From Voacanga thouarsii (taxonomy: Eukaryota > Streptophyta > Magnoliopsida > Gentianales > Apocynaceae): DNA of 64,000 bases. Under the pieces are notes generated by a model, which saw only the letters and a list, made by a program, of their open reading frames with translations, was not told the DNA's origin and did no database searches. The stretch spans positions 3,348,001 through 3,412,000 of the forward strand of contig JANUWF010001491.1 in assembly GCA_026120185.1 (NCBI GenBank), written 5' to 3'. The position numbers were made by a program, and so were the translations under genes. Shown piece after piece: positions 23,384 through 33,554 of this stretch (position 1 is the stretch's first letter; the number at the start of each line of letters is the position of its first letter).

Positions 23384-24601
23384 ATGTCTAGAGCAAGAAG
23401 TCAGCCATCTTAAAGGGCAAGAACTTCCTCGTCCTTAGTTCCATCATCTGTTGACCCCTTATCTCTTAGACCTACGGAGTTTGTTGATGCCTCGTGTGAG
23501 GAATGGTATAGTAGGTGAGCTTCAAACAAAATTATTGTTGAGCATACCTTTTCCCCCACCTTAGACCAGGCACTCAAATTAGGAATGATGTTTAGACGGC
23601 TAGGTTGGGGATCCATAGTCCAATTGAAAAGGGAGGTATTGTCCCGTACTTGTCAAGGAGTTTTATGCTAATATGACGGACAAGAGGAATAAGCATCTTC
23701 CACATATTGAAACACGAGTGAAGGGAGTTTCTATTGTCATCACCCAAAACCAATTAGCTAACCTCCTCCAAGTCTTTGATGATGATATTTGGCAAGGAAT
23801 TGATGTAAATAATCAAAAGATTCTGTCGGATCTGGATTGGGATGTTAGAGGGACGCAAGCAACCCTAGGCTTATACAAGCGTAACGCCTTCCAAGCTAAC
23901 AGTTTTTATTCTAACAATGATTTGGCAGCCAACTTTCGCGCATTGGTGTATATGTTTAGGTTTAATGTTATCCCCCGGGCCAGTGGTTTTAATGAAACAA
24001 GACTTATCGACACTTATATTTTGCACCGGATGATGAACACATTACCTATCCCTCTTGCTCCTTTGATCATTTAATCTATTCGAGAAGTAGTTCATCATCG
24101 TCTTTCCACGAAAGCCTTTATTTTTCCCTTGGTTATAATGAAGATTCTAAAGGACCTTGGGGTGAGTCTTGAGGGAGAACTCATGGAGGCTACCACTGAG
24201 CACGATATGGTCACTGAGCAAACTCTTATGAGTTGCGGATATAAGTACAGCCCAGAATTGAAGAAATGGCTCATACCCTTTGAGGTACAACATCCCGGTC
24301 AGGTAAGACCACCTATAGTGGAGAAGGAGCAGCCACTACCACCGGCATGTGCTAGAGCTGGCAGTTCTCAATCCCATTCCCGGACTAACTTTGAGACCAC
24401 AGTACTGGGGCGCCTCGACCAACAAATGGAGATGCTCCTATGCTTACAGGGTACTATGGAGGATATGGCATTATGACAAGCTACTATGGAGTAATATTTG
24501 ACTGAGTTGAGGCGGCATTCTTCTAGGCCACACGATAGTGCGGGCACCTCCATACTTGTCGATGAGAAGGAGGATAAGATGATGATGCTGTGGCGGACTG
24601 A
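23384..24601 (+). pseudogene. Putative plant transposon protein-like ORF of Y, broken
   Basis: ATG at 23384, last stop at 24599-24601. It aligns to 5176-3980 (R) throughout. Readable parts: MSRARSQPS-stop-RARTSS, FRRLGWGSIVQLK, a frameshift near 23630, then VKEFYANMTDKRNKHLPHIE, NNQKILSDLDWDVRGT, ANFRALVYMFRFN and ETRLIDTYILHRMMNTLPIP. A TAA at 24073 stands where R keeps Gln. The C-terminal third (KILKDLGVSLEGELMEATTE, then YKYSPELKKWL) is open for 115 codons and ends in a Gln/Met-rich helical part. KEFYAN and RRLGWG are the best links to the Transposase_32-type domain. Damage differs from R and Z, so the common ancestor was probably intact. Function unknown. Confidence 0.62.
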
Positions 24602-26428
24602 TGATACATTCTTGCTCACTCTTATTATTTCTTTTCTTTCTCTGTTCATGTTTTTGTTCTAGTTAGTTTGATTTTCTTCTCATTGTATTTTTCATTTTTT
24701 CTGTTTTTGCTTTCTTTTCTTTTCTAGATTTATGCTTTGGTATTTTCTTTTGTATTGTTTTTAGGTACTTTGATGATGTCTCCCTCTTCAAGCATTCAGC
24801 TCTTGTACAACACGATTAATGGTAGTTTGTTTTTCTTTTCTCTTCTCCTTTATCTTTTTGGTCCCTTGGTATTAATTGTTTTGGTTCTATTTATTTGGCC
24901 ATTGAGGACAATGTCCAGTTTAAGTGTGGGGGAGTGGTTTGATTGACAAGTCTTCTACATACTCTTTAGCTTTCTTGGGAACAAAATTTTTCAAAATTTT
25001 CTGAGAAATTTTCTGATTTTCTGGAGATTTCAAGCCTTATTTTTAGTGCATGTCTTTATGATGAATTATAGAGCATATATTCTAGATCATTTATGGCTTA
25101 TGCATGACTTTTTGCACTCACTTGGATAAAGTAGTTCTTGATCAAATGCTTTGCATTATTCTTAAACCTATTTTTTTCTCTAAAATGCGTGGAGCATTCT
25201 AGAACTTACTTGAATACCTCTCGAGGCGAAATAAGAAAGACATTCGTGATTTAACTTAGGAATGATGGTAATAGGACTTCTTTGGATAGTTTAAGCTTTT
25301 CAAACCTGCCTAGTGCTATATTTTCCCTAGTGCCTATTTTGACCTTAAATTGGTGATTTCTTTCTTTACAACCTGTCACGATATTTTGTCCATTACTTGT
25401 GCTGAGAGTTTGTATAATTTCCAAATCTTTATGCTCTTGAAGGATGAAAGTATATGTATGTTGGAAAAAAAAATGCAGGGATGGAGATCATGACTTGTTA
25501 CTTTCAGTCATGGATTAATTACGAGTGGTGCTGGAAAAAGAAAGGAAGTGGAATGAAAGGAAGAAGTTGAAAGATTGAGAAAGAAAAGAATGCGAGCTGA
25601 AAAAAGATGAGAAAGAAGAAAAGAAACGAGTGAAGAGAGAAAACAACAAGCTGCTAGAAAGGAAAGTAAATGAAAAAGAAAAGAACAGCAGCAGAAAAAG
25701 AAAAAGAGGAGTAAAAGAAGAAAGAATTGAAAGAGAATTGAAGACAAAAAGAGCGAAAAAATCACAAAAGGGATGGTGAGTGAACTGTAAAAGTAAGTTC
25801 ATATAAGATACTTGCTACCATTGCTGGAAAATTGATTGATCTTGTGAGGAAAAGAATTGATGATAAGAAGAGGTGAAAGAAGAAAAAAAAAAAAAGAAAG
25901 AGCAATACAGGATTTGCTTGAAATGCGTAAGGGTTGTTATATAAGGTTATGGTTTGATTGGTTCTTGGAATAGGAGAGCAAGAAGAGTTGGGAATTATAG
26001 GTTTATTTTGGTTACCCTTTTCTTGCTTACTGTCAGTTTTTCTTTGACTTTTGATGTTCCTATATCCTTCATTTGCTAAGCCGCATTACAAACCTTTAGC
26101 CTTACATTATAAGTTTAAAAGTCCTACTTGATCTAAGTAGAATCATGATATGTCTTGGATTTGTGGAGAGAGTGTATGAAAAGTAAGCATATGGAATGCA
26201 TATTCTTTTTGAACTAACTTCTTTCTAATGGTTTGAGAATATTGTCAAGTATTGTGATGGTTCTACTAAGTTATTTGTCACTACATAAGTTTTGCATTGG
26301 CTGTGAGTGATTTAGTATTATGTGTTTTATGTTCATAAGTAAAGAAAGCATTGAAGATATGTTTTGGGAATTGATTGAGTAAAGTGAGTAAAACCTTGTG
26401 TTTTTTCTACTTGTTCTTGATGCTTTAC
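24602..26428 (+). other. 3' untranslated domain of Y with purine tract
   Basis: It aligns with 29909-31665 (X) and with R. It contains a T-rich start, a PPT-like block at 24901-24935, a CTCGAGGCGAAATAAGAAAGA block near 25215, and an almost pure purine run at 25525-25900. The open frames on the minus strand here (Leu/Ser/Phe-rich) only reflect the purine run. No gene is supported. Confidence 0.6.
24901..24935 (+). other. Internal PPT-like block of Y
   Basis: ATTGAGGACAATGTCCAGTT followed by TAAGTGTGGGGGAGT. It repeats the terminal tract at 26429-26463 (shared GAGGACAA and AAGTGTGGGGGA) about 1.5 kb before the LTR. Confidence 0.6.
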
Positions 26429-26463
26429 TTGAGGACAAGCAAAGAGTTAAGTGTGGGGGAATA
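26429..26463 (+). other. Polypurine tract of Y
   Basis: TTGAGGACAAGCAAAGAG then TTAAGTGTGGGGGAATA immediately before the 3' LTR. Confidence 0.75.
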
Positions 26464-26644
26464 TGATAGGGGCTAATTTGGTTATATTTTGCATAGTTAT
26501 TTGAGGCTCTTTTGTAATACATTTTGTGCAATAACTAGTCATATTCTTTCATATTTGAGATTTTACCCATGAAAGGGTATTTTGGTAATTATTTCAGGTT
26601 TTTGGGTAAAACGAAGCAAAATCGTTGTGAAACAGAGCAAAGGC

Positions 26645-26854
26645 GGCGCCGGCTGGAAGCCTGGAACCGGCGCCAACTGTACACTAGATGCACGGACTTC
26701 AAAGCGATGGAAAAATTGGAGAAGCGGAGTGAAACAGAGCCTAACCGGCGCCGACTATAAGGCTGGAGGAGGCGCCAGCTGCATTCTGGAACGTATGCAC
26801 AAAATTTAGAGAAAAATCAGCAAACGAGTGAAGAAACAGAACACAGGCGGCGCC
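26645..26854 (+). repeat. GGCGCC palindrome array, best-preserved copy
   Basis: Perfect GGCGCC hexamers begin at 26645, 26669, 26747, 26771 and 26849, with spacings 24, 78, 24, 78. This equals two 102-base units plus the start of a third. In the first pair GGCGCCGG and CCGGCGCC form an 8-bp inverted repeat with a 14-base loop. The array sits about 130-340 bases before the TATA position. Confidence 0.88.
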
Positions 26855-27535
26855 GGCTGTGGGCTGTTCCTAAGGCGGTGCTGCGATATTTTGACGCGTT
26901 TTTTAAAATCTGGGGAGTTTTAGCATCTTCCAACTTCTACTCAGTCAAGAACTTTGTACCTACGAGTTTAGGCACTTCTTAAGCCTACAAATAGATGAAA
27001 AACACAAGGAAAAGGGGAAGAATTCATTGATCATCACAGAAAATCACTCAGTCTAAGGAGGAATTCTTCAAGTTCAAGAAGGGTTGTACAAGAAGGTTTT
27101 CAAAGGAAGAAGAAGGAGGCTTGTCTATGAGTACTTTCTTTTACTTTGTTTTCTTTTTCTTGACAATGATGTTTTAATTGTTCAATTGTAATTTGACATT
27201 GTTTTAGATAATCATGATTCTTAGAGTTATTTGATCTTTTGATTAACTGTCTGTTCTTCTTGGTATTTAATTATTTAGGCATATTCCGAGATTAGTTGGT
27301 TGTTTCTATTGTTAACTTGCTAGACCAAAGAGGTTGATGATGGTTGCAATTATTTAATTTTCTGCATTCATTGGCAATTAACTTGCTAGACCAAAGAGGT
27401 TAATTGCTGAGGATTGAGTAATTAAAGGTTAATTGATGTTTGCCAGACCAAGGATTCGTTGATTAATTTCATGTTTTAAATTTGCCAGACCACGAAAATT
27501 TAATTAAGGATTGTGTTTAATATATCTTTTAGATG

Positions 27536-27617
27536 AATTAGTTGAGGCAGACCAAGTGATGCTAATTTATCTAGAAGGTAGTAATTAGTTGAGACAGACC
27601 AAGTGATGCTAATTTAC
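27536..27617 (+). repeat. 47-base tandem duplication in 3' LTR of Y
   Basis: AATTAGTTGAGRCAGACCAA followed by GTGATGCTAATTTA occurs at 27536 and again at 27583; the 5' LTR has it once. The change is therefore private to this LTR. Confidence 0.75.
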
Positions 27618-27991
27618 CTTAATCCTTCATGGTGCCGAGAGAATGATTGATTATGATAATGGTTAAGTTCTTGAAGATCATGGTTGTCTAATCAATGGTT
27701 TGAGTTGCATACTTCTCCATCCTTGACATGTACATATTCTTATTTTATTTTCTTTTTAGTTTTCCTTTTTATTTTATTTTCACTTTGTTGAGTCGGTTAA
27801 ACAATAAAAGAGGGGTAATTAATGTTTACTTGTTCCTTGAGGATCGACACTCGTTTGAACTATATGCTCAGTAATGATGAGTACACTTGCTCATATGTGT
27901 AATTTGGGTCCAACGTTTTAATTTAAACTTGATTGGGAATGTGCTTTGTTTTTGTATGATTTTTATACCCAAATGCAAATGCATCTTACAG

Positions 27992-29908
27992 GTTTTTACA
28001 GGAGGTTTATCTTAGACTTCTCGAAAATTTCAAAGCCTTTTACCTCTTTACTTGAAAAGGATGTGGTGTTTAATTTTGATAAGTAATGTCTTAACATTTT
28101 TACCATACTTAAAGAGAAGTTGATTAATTCACCTATTTTAATTGCACCTTATTGGTCTCTTCCCTTTGAAGTAATGTGTAATGCAAGTGATTTTGCAGTT
28201 GGTGCAGTACTGGGACAAAAGCAGAATAAGCACTTCCAACCTATATGCTATGCGAGCAAGACTTTAACGGATGCATAGGAAAACTACACCACAACGGAGA
28301 AAGAATAGCTTGCCATAGTGTTTGCCTTTGGTAAATTCTGTTCTTATCTTATTTTGTCCGAAGTCATTGTTTATACAGACCATTGAGCCCTGAAGTACCT
28401 ACTAACCAATCATGATTCCAAACCAAGATTGATAAGATGAGTTCTATTATTGCAGGAATTTGATTTGGAGATAAGGGACAAAAAGGGTATGGAAAACTTG
28501 GTTATGGATCACCTTTCAAGACTGGATAATCCGAATTGGGAATCCATGATAGAAGCGGACATCGATGACGCTTTTCCAGATGAGCAACTCTTGCGCATAG
28601 AAGGTAAGATGCAAACCACGCATTGATTCACCGCTTTAGCTAATTACTTGGTTGCAAGAATTGTTCCAAAAGCTCTTACAATGCAACAAAAGAAGAAATT
28701 CCTCTCTAAAGTACGGAATTACTTTTGGGAAGACCCATATTTGTTTAAGTATTGTGTGGACCAAATCATTCATAAATGCGTGGACTCTAAGGAAGGCAAA
28801 GATATTCTAATATAGTGTCATGATGGACTTACTAGAGGCCACTACCAAGCCAACAACACTGCACAAAAGGTGCTAGAGTCCAGATTCTATTGGCCCATAT
28901 TGTTCCAAGATGCCCTGAGGTTTGTTCAAAGTTGTGATAGATGGCAACGTACAGGTAACATTTCTAAGTCGAGTGAGATGCCGTTACAAATTTTTCAACC
29001 TTGCAAAGTATTTGATTGTTGGGGAATAGACTTTATGGGCCCATTTCCTAGTTCTATGGGAAATAAATATATTTTGGTAGTAGTAGACTACATTTCTAAG
29101 TGGGTGGAAGCCCAAGCTTTACCAACTAATGATGCAAGAGTCGTGGTAAAATTTCTAAAAAATCTTCTTACTCGTTTTGGGGTGCCTAAGGTGCTCATTA
29201 GTGATTGGGGAACTCATTTTTGCAATGCACAAATGGAAAAGGTTCTTAAACATCTAGGTGTCAACCATAGACTTGCTACCCTATATCATCCTCAAACATG
29301 TAGATAAGTTGAAGTGGTTAATAGGGAACTTAAACGAATCGTGGAAAAAACTGTTAACCATACTAGGAAGGATTGGACTCGAAAAATGGATTACACTCTT
29401 TGGGCATATCAGATAGCTTTTAAGACTGCAATCGGCATGACTCCCTTTTGGTTAGTTTATGGCAAATCATGTCATTTACCTGTTGAGATTGAACATAAGG
29501 CTTATTGGGCAATAAAGCTGGTTAATCTTGATCTTAAGATAGCAGGGAAGTCCAGGTTACTCCAACTCACAGCCTTGGAGGAGTTGCACAAGGATGCTTA
29601 TGATACCTCAATGCAGTATAAAGAGAAAGTCAAACAATGGCACGATAAGCATATTACTAGCCACCACGAATTTGAGAAAAGGGATTAAGTGTTGTTATTC
29701 AATTCTCGATTATGCCTCTTTCCCAGTAAGTTGAAATTACAATGGTCCGGACCATGCACAGTAAGTCAAATATTCCTTTGGAACTCTCAAAATCACTCAC
29801 CGCACGGGGCGTACTTTCAAAATTAATGGCAATCAAGTGAAATGCTATGTCGTTGATGCTCTCCACCACACGGATCACGTGGAAATGATATTGGAAACTG
29901 CGATATAA
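27992..29908 (+). pseudogene. pol: Athila-type pol of element X (RT end, RNase H, integrase), broken
   Basis: It opens with FYRRFILDFSKISKPF, then the RNase H block FEVMCNASDFAVGAVLGQKQ, CYASKTLTDA, YTTTEKE and EFDLEIRDKKGMENLVMDHL. The integrase follows: a zinc motif H-H-C with the last Cys changed to Trp (SCDRWQR), catalytic blocks [23 protein letters not shown] and VEVVNRELKR (all three acidic residues present), then KTAIGMTPFWLVYGKSCHLP and AYWAIKLVNLD. The tail after a TAA at 29688 reads VLLFNSRLCLFPSKL and ends FKINGNQVKCY...AI. Stops (for example 28278, 28308, 28384, 28438, 29307) often stand for Gln or Trp. It is the only Athila-type pol in the window; its front half is missing. Confidence 0.88.
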
Positions 29909-31665
29909 AATTTTTGGGGTTATCTTATTTTCTTTTCTTCGTTCTTGTACTATTTTCTTTCTTTTGTTTTTGGTTTATTTCTCTTTTCTAGTTTTTATGC
30001 TTTGGTGTGCTCTTTTGTATTTTTCTTTTTAGGTACTTTGCCAATGCCTCATTCTTCAAGCATTCGGAGCTTCTACAGCACATTACACCATCCATGGAAG
30101 TATTGACTTTCTTATCTCTTCTCCTGTATATTTTTTGTCCCATGGCATTGTTTAATTCTTGTTCTTTTTATTTAGCCATTGAGGATAATGTCCAGTTTAA
30201 GTGTGGGGGAGTGATTCGATTGAAAATTCTTCCATGCACATACTCTAGCCTTCTTGTGAGCAAAATTTTCAAAATTTTTCTGACTTTCTTTGAGATTTCA
30301 AGTTATATTTTTAATGCATGTCATTGTGGTGGATTATAAAGCATATGTTCTAGATCATTTATGGCTTATGCATGACTTTTTGCACTCACTTGGACGAAAT
30401 AGTTCTTGATCAAATGCTTTACATTGTTGTTAAACCTAGTTTGCTACTAAAATTCATGGAGCATTCTAGAACTTATTTGAATACTTCTCGAGGCGAAATA
30501 AGAAAAACAGTCATGATTTAACTTAGTGGTGACGGTAATAGGCCTTCTTTGGATAGTTTAAACTTTTCAAGCCTATATATTTTCATATGATCCATAGTGC
30601 CTATTTTGAGTCTAAATTATTGATTTCTTTCTTTAAAACCCGTCACAATACTTTGTCCATTGCTTGTTTTTGAGAGTTTGAATAATTTTCCAAATCTTTA
30701 TACTCTTGATGGATGAAAGTACATGAAGGAGAATGTGAGGAAGAGTACATGGAGAAAGATCATGACTCGTTACTTGCAGTCATGTATCAAGACTTTAGTT
30801 GAGCTGGAAAGTGAAAAGAAAGTAAGGAAAGAAAAGAAAGAGAAAGAGAGATTAAACACAAGAAAAGAAAAGAAAAAAGCTGATAGAAAAGATGGAAAGG
30901 AAGAAACTGAGAAAGAAAAGAAAGGCAGCAATGAATGACAAAAGAAGAGAGAGAGAGAAAAAAAGTGAAAGAAAAGAAAAATTGTTGAGAAAAAAAAGAA
31001 GAAAAGAAGGATCACAAAAGAAATAGTGATTGAGCTGTAAAAGTTGAGTTCATATCAAGTCCTTTACACCATTGCTAAAAATTTGAGTGATCTTGTGAAA
31101 AAAATAGAGAATAGTTGATGAAAAGAGATAAGAAAAAGTGAAAAATGCAGGATTTGCTTGAGTTGCACTGGAATTGCTAAATAAGGTTACAATTGTGATT
31201 GATTTTTGGGAATAGAACAGCAAGAAGAGTTGAAAATTATTGATACATTTTGTTTATCATTTTCTTGCGAACTCTCAGCTTCTTTGATATTTGAATCTCC
31301 TATATCTTTCGGTTGATAAACTACATTACAATCTTTTAGCCTTACATTACAAGCTTAAAAGTCCTACTTGATCTAAGTAGAATCATGATATGTCTTGGAT
31401 TAGTGGAGAGAGTGTATGAAAAGTAAGCTTATGGAATGCATAATCTTTTTGAACTAAATTCTTTCCAATGATTTGAGAGTAATATTAAGTATTGGGATGG
31501 TTCTCCTAAGTCATTATTCACTTACTCAAGCCTTGAATTTGTTGTGAAAGATGTAGTAGTACGTGTTTTATGTTCTTGAATGAAGAAAGCATTGAAGATA
31601 TTGTTTTGAAATTAATTGAGTGATTGTTAAACCTTGTGTTTTCCTACTTGTCTTTGATACTTTGC
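29909..31665 (+). other. 3' untranslated domain of X with purine tract
   Basis: It matches the Y domain block by block: T-rich start, a PPT-like block at 30179-30213, a CTCGAGGCGAAATAAGAAAAA block near 30487, and a purine run at about 30795-31020. The small Lys/Glu-rich frame over the purine run is a composition effect. No gene is supported. Confidence 0.6.
30179..30213 (+). other. Internal PPT-like block of X
   Basis: TTGAGGATAATGTCCAGTTT followed by AAGTGTGGGGGAGTG, the counterpart of 24901-24935. Confidence 0.6.
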
Positions 31666-31700
31666 TTGAGGACAAACAAAGAGCTAAGTGTGGGGGAATG
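31666..31700 (+). other. Polypurine tract of X
   Basis: TTGAGGACAAACAAAGAGCT followed by AAGTGTGGGGGAATG immediately before the LTR at 31701. Confidence 0.75.
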
Positions 31701-31882
31701 TGATAGGGGATAAATTAGGCATATTTTTCCTAGTTACTTGAGGCTCTTATGTGATACATTTTGTTCAATAACTAGCCATATTCCTTCATATTTGAGATTT
31801 TACCCTTGGAAAGGTATTTTGTTCATTATTTCAGATTTTAAAGGTAAAACGAAGCAAAAATATTGCAAAACAGAATAGTGGC

Positions 31883-32068
31883 GGTGCCGGCCATGTGCTG
31901 ATGACACGAACTTCGAAGCAACAAAAAATTATTGAAATAAGACCAGAACAGAATGGAACCGGCACCGGCTCCAGTAGCCAAGACGGCGCCAGCTGCACTC
32001 TGGACAACATGGTGCTGAAATTAAGAAAAATCGACGAACGATTGAAGAAATAGAACACAATCGGCGCC
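31883..32068 (+). repeat. GGCGCC palindrome array in LTR of X
   Basis: GGTGCC, GGCACC, GGCGCC and GGCGCC begin at 31883, 31961, 31985 and 32063, with spacings 78, 24, 78, identical to those in Y although the sequence between has diverged. The 24-base pair encloses GGCT/AGCC. Confidence 0.83.
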
Positions 32069-32200
32069 GATTGTGCCTTGAGGAAAAGACGAGATCTTGA
32101 TTTTTTTACGTGGTTTTTGGTAAGCTGTGGTGTTTTGTTACTTTCCTACTTCTACTCGGCCAAGAACCCTACAACAACAAGTTTAGGCACTTCCTAGGCC

Positions 32201-32208
32201 TATAAATA
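32201..32208 (+). promoter_or_regulatory. TATA box in LTR of X
   Basis: TATAAATA followed by GATGGAAAAC, 133 bases after the last GGCGCC. The role is inferred from position. Confidence 0.55.
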
Positions 32209-33175
32209 GATGGAAAACACACGGGAAAATGGGAGAATTCATTGATCATCATAGAAAATCACTCAAATCAAGAAGGAATTCTTCAATTCAAGTAGGGTTG
32301 TACAAGAAGGTCTTCAAATGAAGAAGAAGGAGGCTTGTCTATGAGTGCTTTCTTTTACGTTGTTTTCTTTTTCTTGAACAATAGTGTATTAATTGTTTTA
32401 TTGTAATTTGACATTGTTTTAGGTGTTCATGATTGTTAGAGTTATTTAATCTTTTCATTAATCGATTGTTTTCTTGGTATTTAATTATTTGGGTTGATTA
32501 CGTGATTAATTGGTTGTTTCTTCCAATAACTTGCTTGGAAAAAGGGTTGATGGTGGTTCCAATTTATTGATTTCATATATATTGTCTCTTAACTTGCTTG
32601 GAAAAGGGGTTAATTTCTAAGAACTAGTAATTAAAGTTGATGTCTGTCAGGAATAGATTCATTGGTTAATTTCATGGTCTAAGTTTGCCAAGAATGGAAT
32701 TTTAATCAAAGGATTGTGTTTAATGCATCTTTTGGATAGGACTGACTGAGACAAGAATTTGATGCTAAGTTATCTAAAAGATAGGGATTCATGGATTGGA
32801 AATGAAGTGAGTCTATATTAATCCTTCATGATGCCAAGAGAATGATTAGTTATGATAATGGTTAGGTACTTTAAGGTCATATTTGCCAAAGTAATGATTT
32901 AAGTTACATACTTCTCCATCCTTGACATGTATATAATTTTTTATTTATTTTATTTTATTTTTATTTTTATTTCTTTTTCACTTTATAAAGTCGGTAAAAT
33001 AATGAAAGAATGTTGATTAATGTCTACTTGTTCCACAAGAATTGACACTCATTTTGAACCCTATGCTCTGTTAATGATGAGTACGCTTGTTCATATGTGT
33101 AATTTGTGGTTAATGTTTTAATTTAAACTTGATTAGGAATGTGCTTATTTTTATACCCAAATAAAATACACATCA

Positions 33176-33480
33176 GTTTCTCTTAATTAGATCTTAGTTC
33201 TTTGTTCTTCTAAGGTTTATCTTGAATTCCATTATTTAGGTGCCTATTGTTCTTCCTTTTTTGTTCTTGAATACCTTTACTGTTTTAAGCATATTTGGGT
33301 GAATTTATAGTAGATCTTTCCACTATTCTTGTAGGTCTTTAGGCCTTAGGTCTTCAAAGGTTTGCTAGAGTGTCGATAGATATTAATTTTCCTTCATTTT
33401 GGCCATAAAATTTCACTGTTTGGGTTTCACTTTTTAAACTAAGGATTTGTCCCATTGTTCCATCAATTTTATTACTCAAG
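33176..33480 (+). mobile_element. Fragment of the gypsy LTR family seen at 45225-45986
   Basis: The stretch matches 45690-45986 in order (CTTGAATTCCATT, ATATTTGGGTGAATTTA, CTTCAAAGGTTTG and similar blocks). It is the right part of that LTR; X lies directly against its left side, so X may have inserted into it. Confidence 0.65.
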
Positions 33481-33554
33481 TTTATATTAGCAGCCTTCAT
33501 TTCATGCCTTGAAATTTAGTCCTCTAGTAGCCCCTACTTCTTCTAGCCCTGTAG

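Larger units (their letters stand above)
19601..27986 (+). mobile_element. Element Y: Athila-like non-autonomous retrotransposon
   Basis: It is 8386 bases with both LTRs, a tRNA-Asp-type primer site, gag, a spacer, a plant-transposon-protein-like ORF, a 3' domain with a purine tract and two PPT-like blocks. No pol is present. It is inserted in the pol of a related element X, with target duplication TGCAG/TACAG (one mismatch). Same order as R and Z. Confidence 0.88.
26464..27986 (+). mobile_element. 3' LTR of Y
   Basis: It is 1523 bases, starting TGATAGGGGC and ending GCATCT (last base changed from A). Longer than the 5' LTR because it keeps a 24-base GGCGCC unit and has a 47-base tandem duplication at 27536-27617. 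The TATA position reads TACAAATA (26986-26993). It is followed by TACAG, the right target duplication. Confidence 0.87.
27992..33175 (+). mobile_element. Element X: 3' part of an Athila-like element with pol
   Basis: It comprises the pol remnant, the 3' domain and a 3' LTR. The 5' half is lost or lies elsewhere; Y is inserted in its pol. LTR and 3' domain are homologous to those of Y and R, so it is a candidate for the enzyme-coding form of the family. GTTTC follows the LTR and would be the right target duplication. Confidence 0.75.
31701..33175 (+). mobile_element. 3' LTR of X
   Basis: It is 1475 bases, TGATAGGGGA to ACACATCA. Clearly homologous to the Y and R LTRs but more diverged. It has a GGCGCC-type array (31883, 31961, 31985, 32063) and a proper TATA box. 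The downstream AGACCAA repeats of Y are replaced here by CTTGGAAAAAGGG-type units. Confidence 0.85.

Noticed and set aside
25508..25802. Two overlapping minus-strand frames rich in Leu, Ser and Phe that look like membrane proteins
   Set aside because: They are the complement of the purine run in Y; such frames follow from composition and are not kept in X or R.
30723..30938. Lys/Glu-rich small frame in X
   Set aside because: It covers the purine run; the matching part of Y is not open in the same phase.
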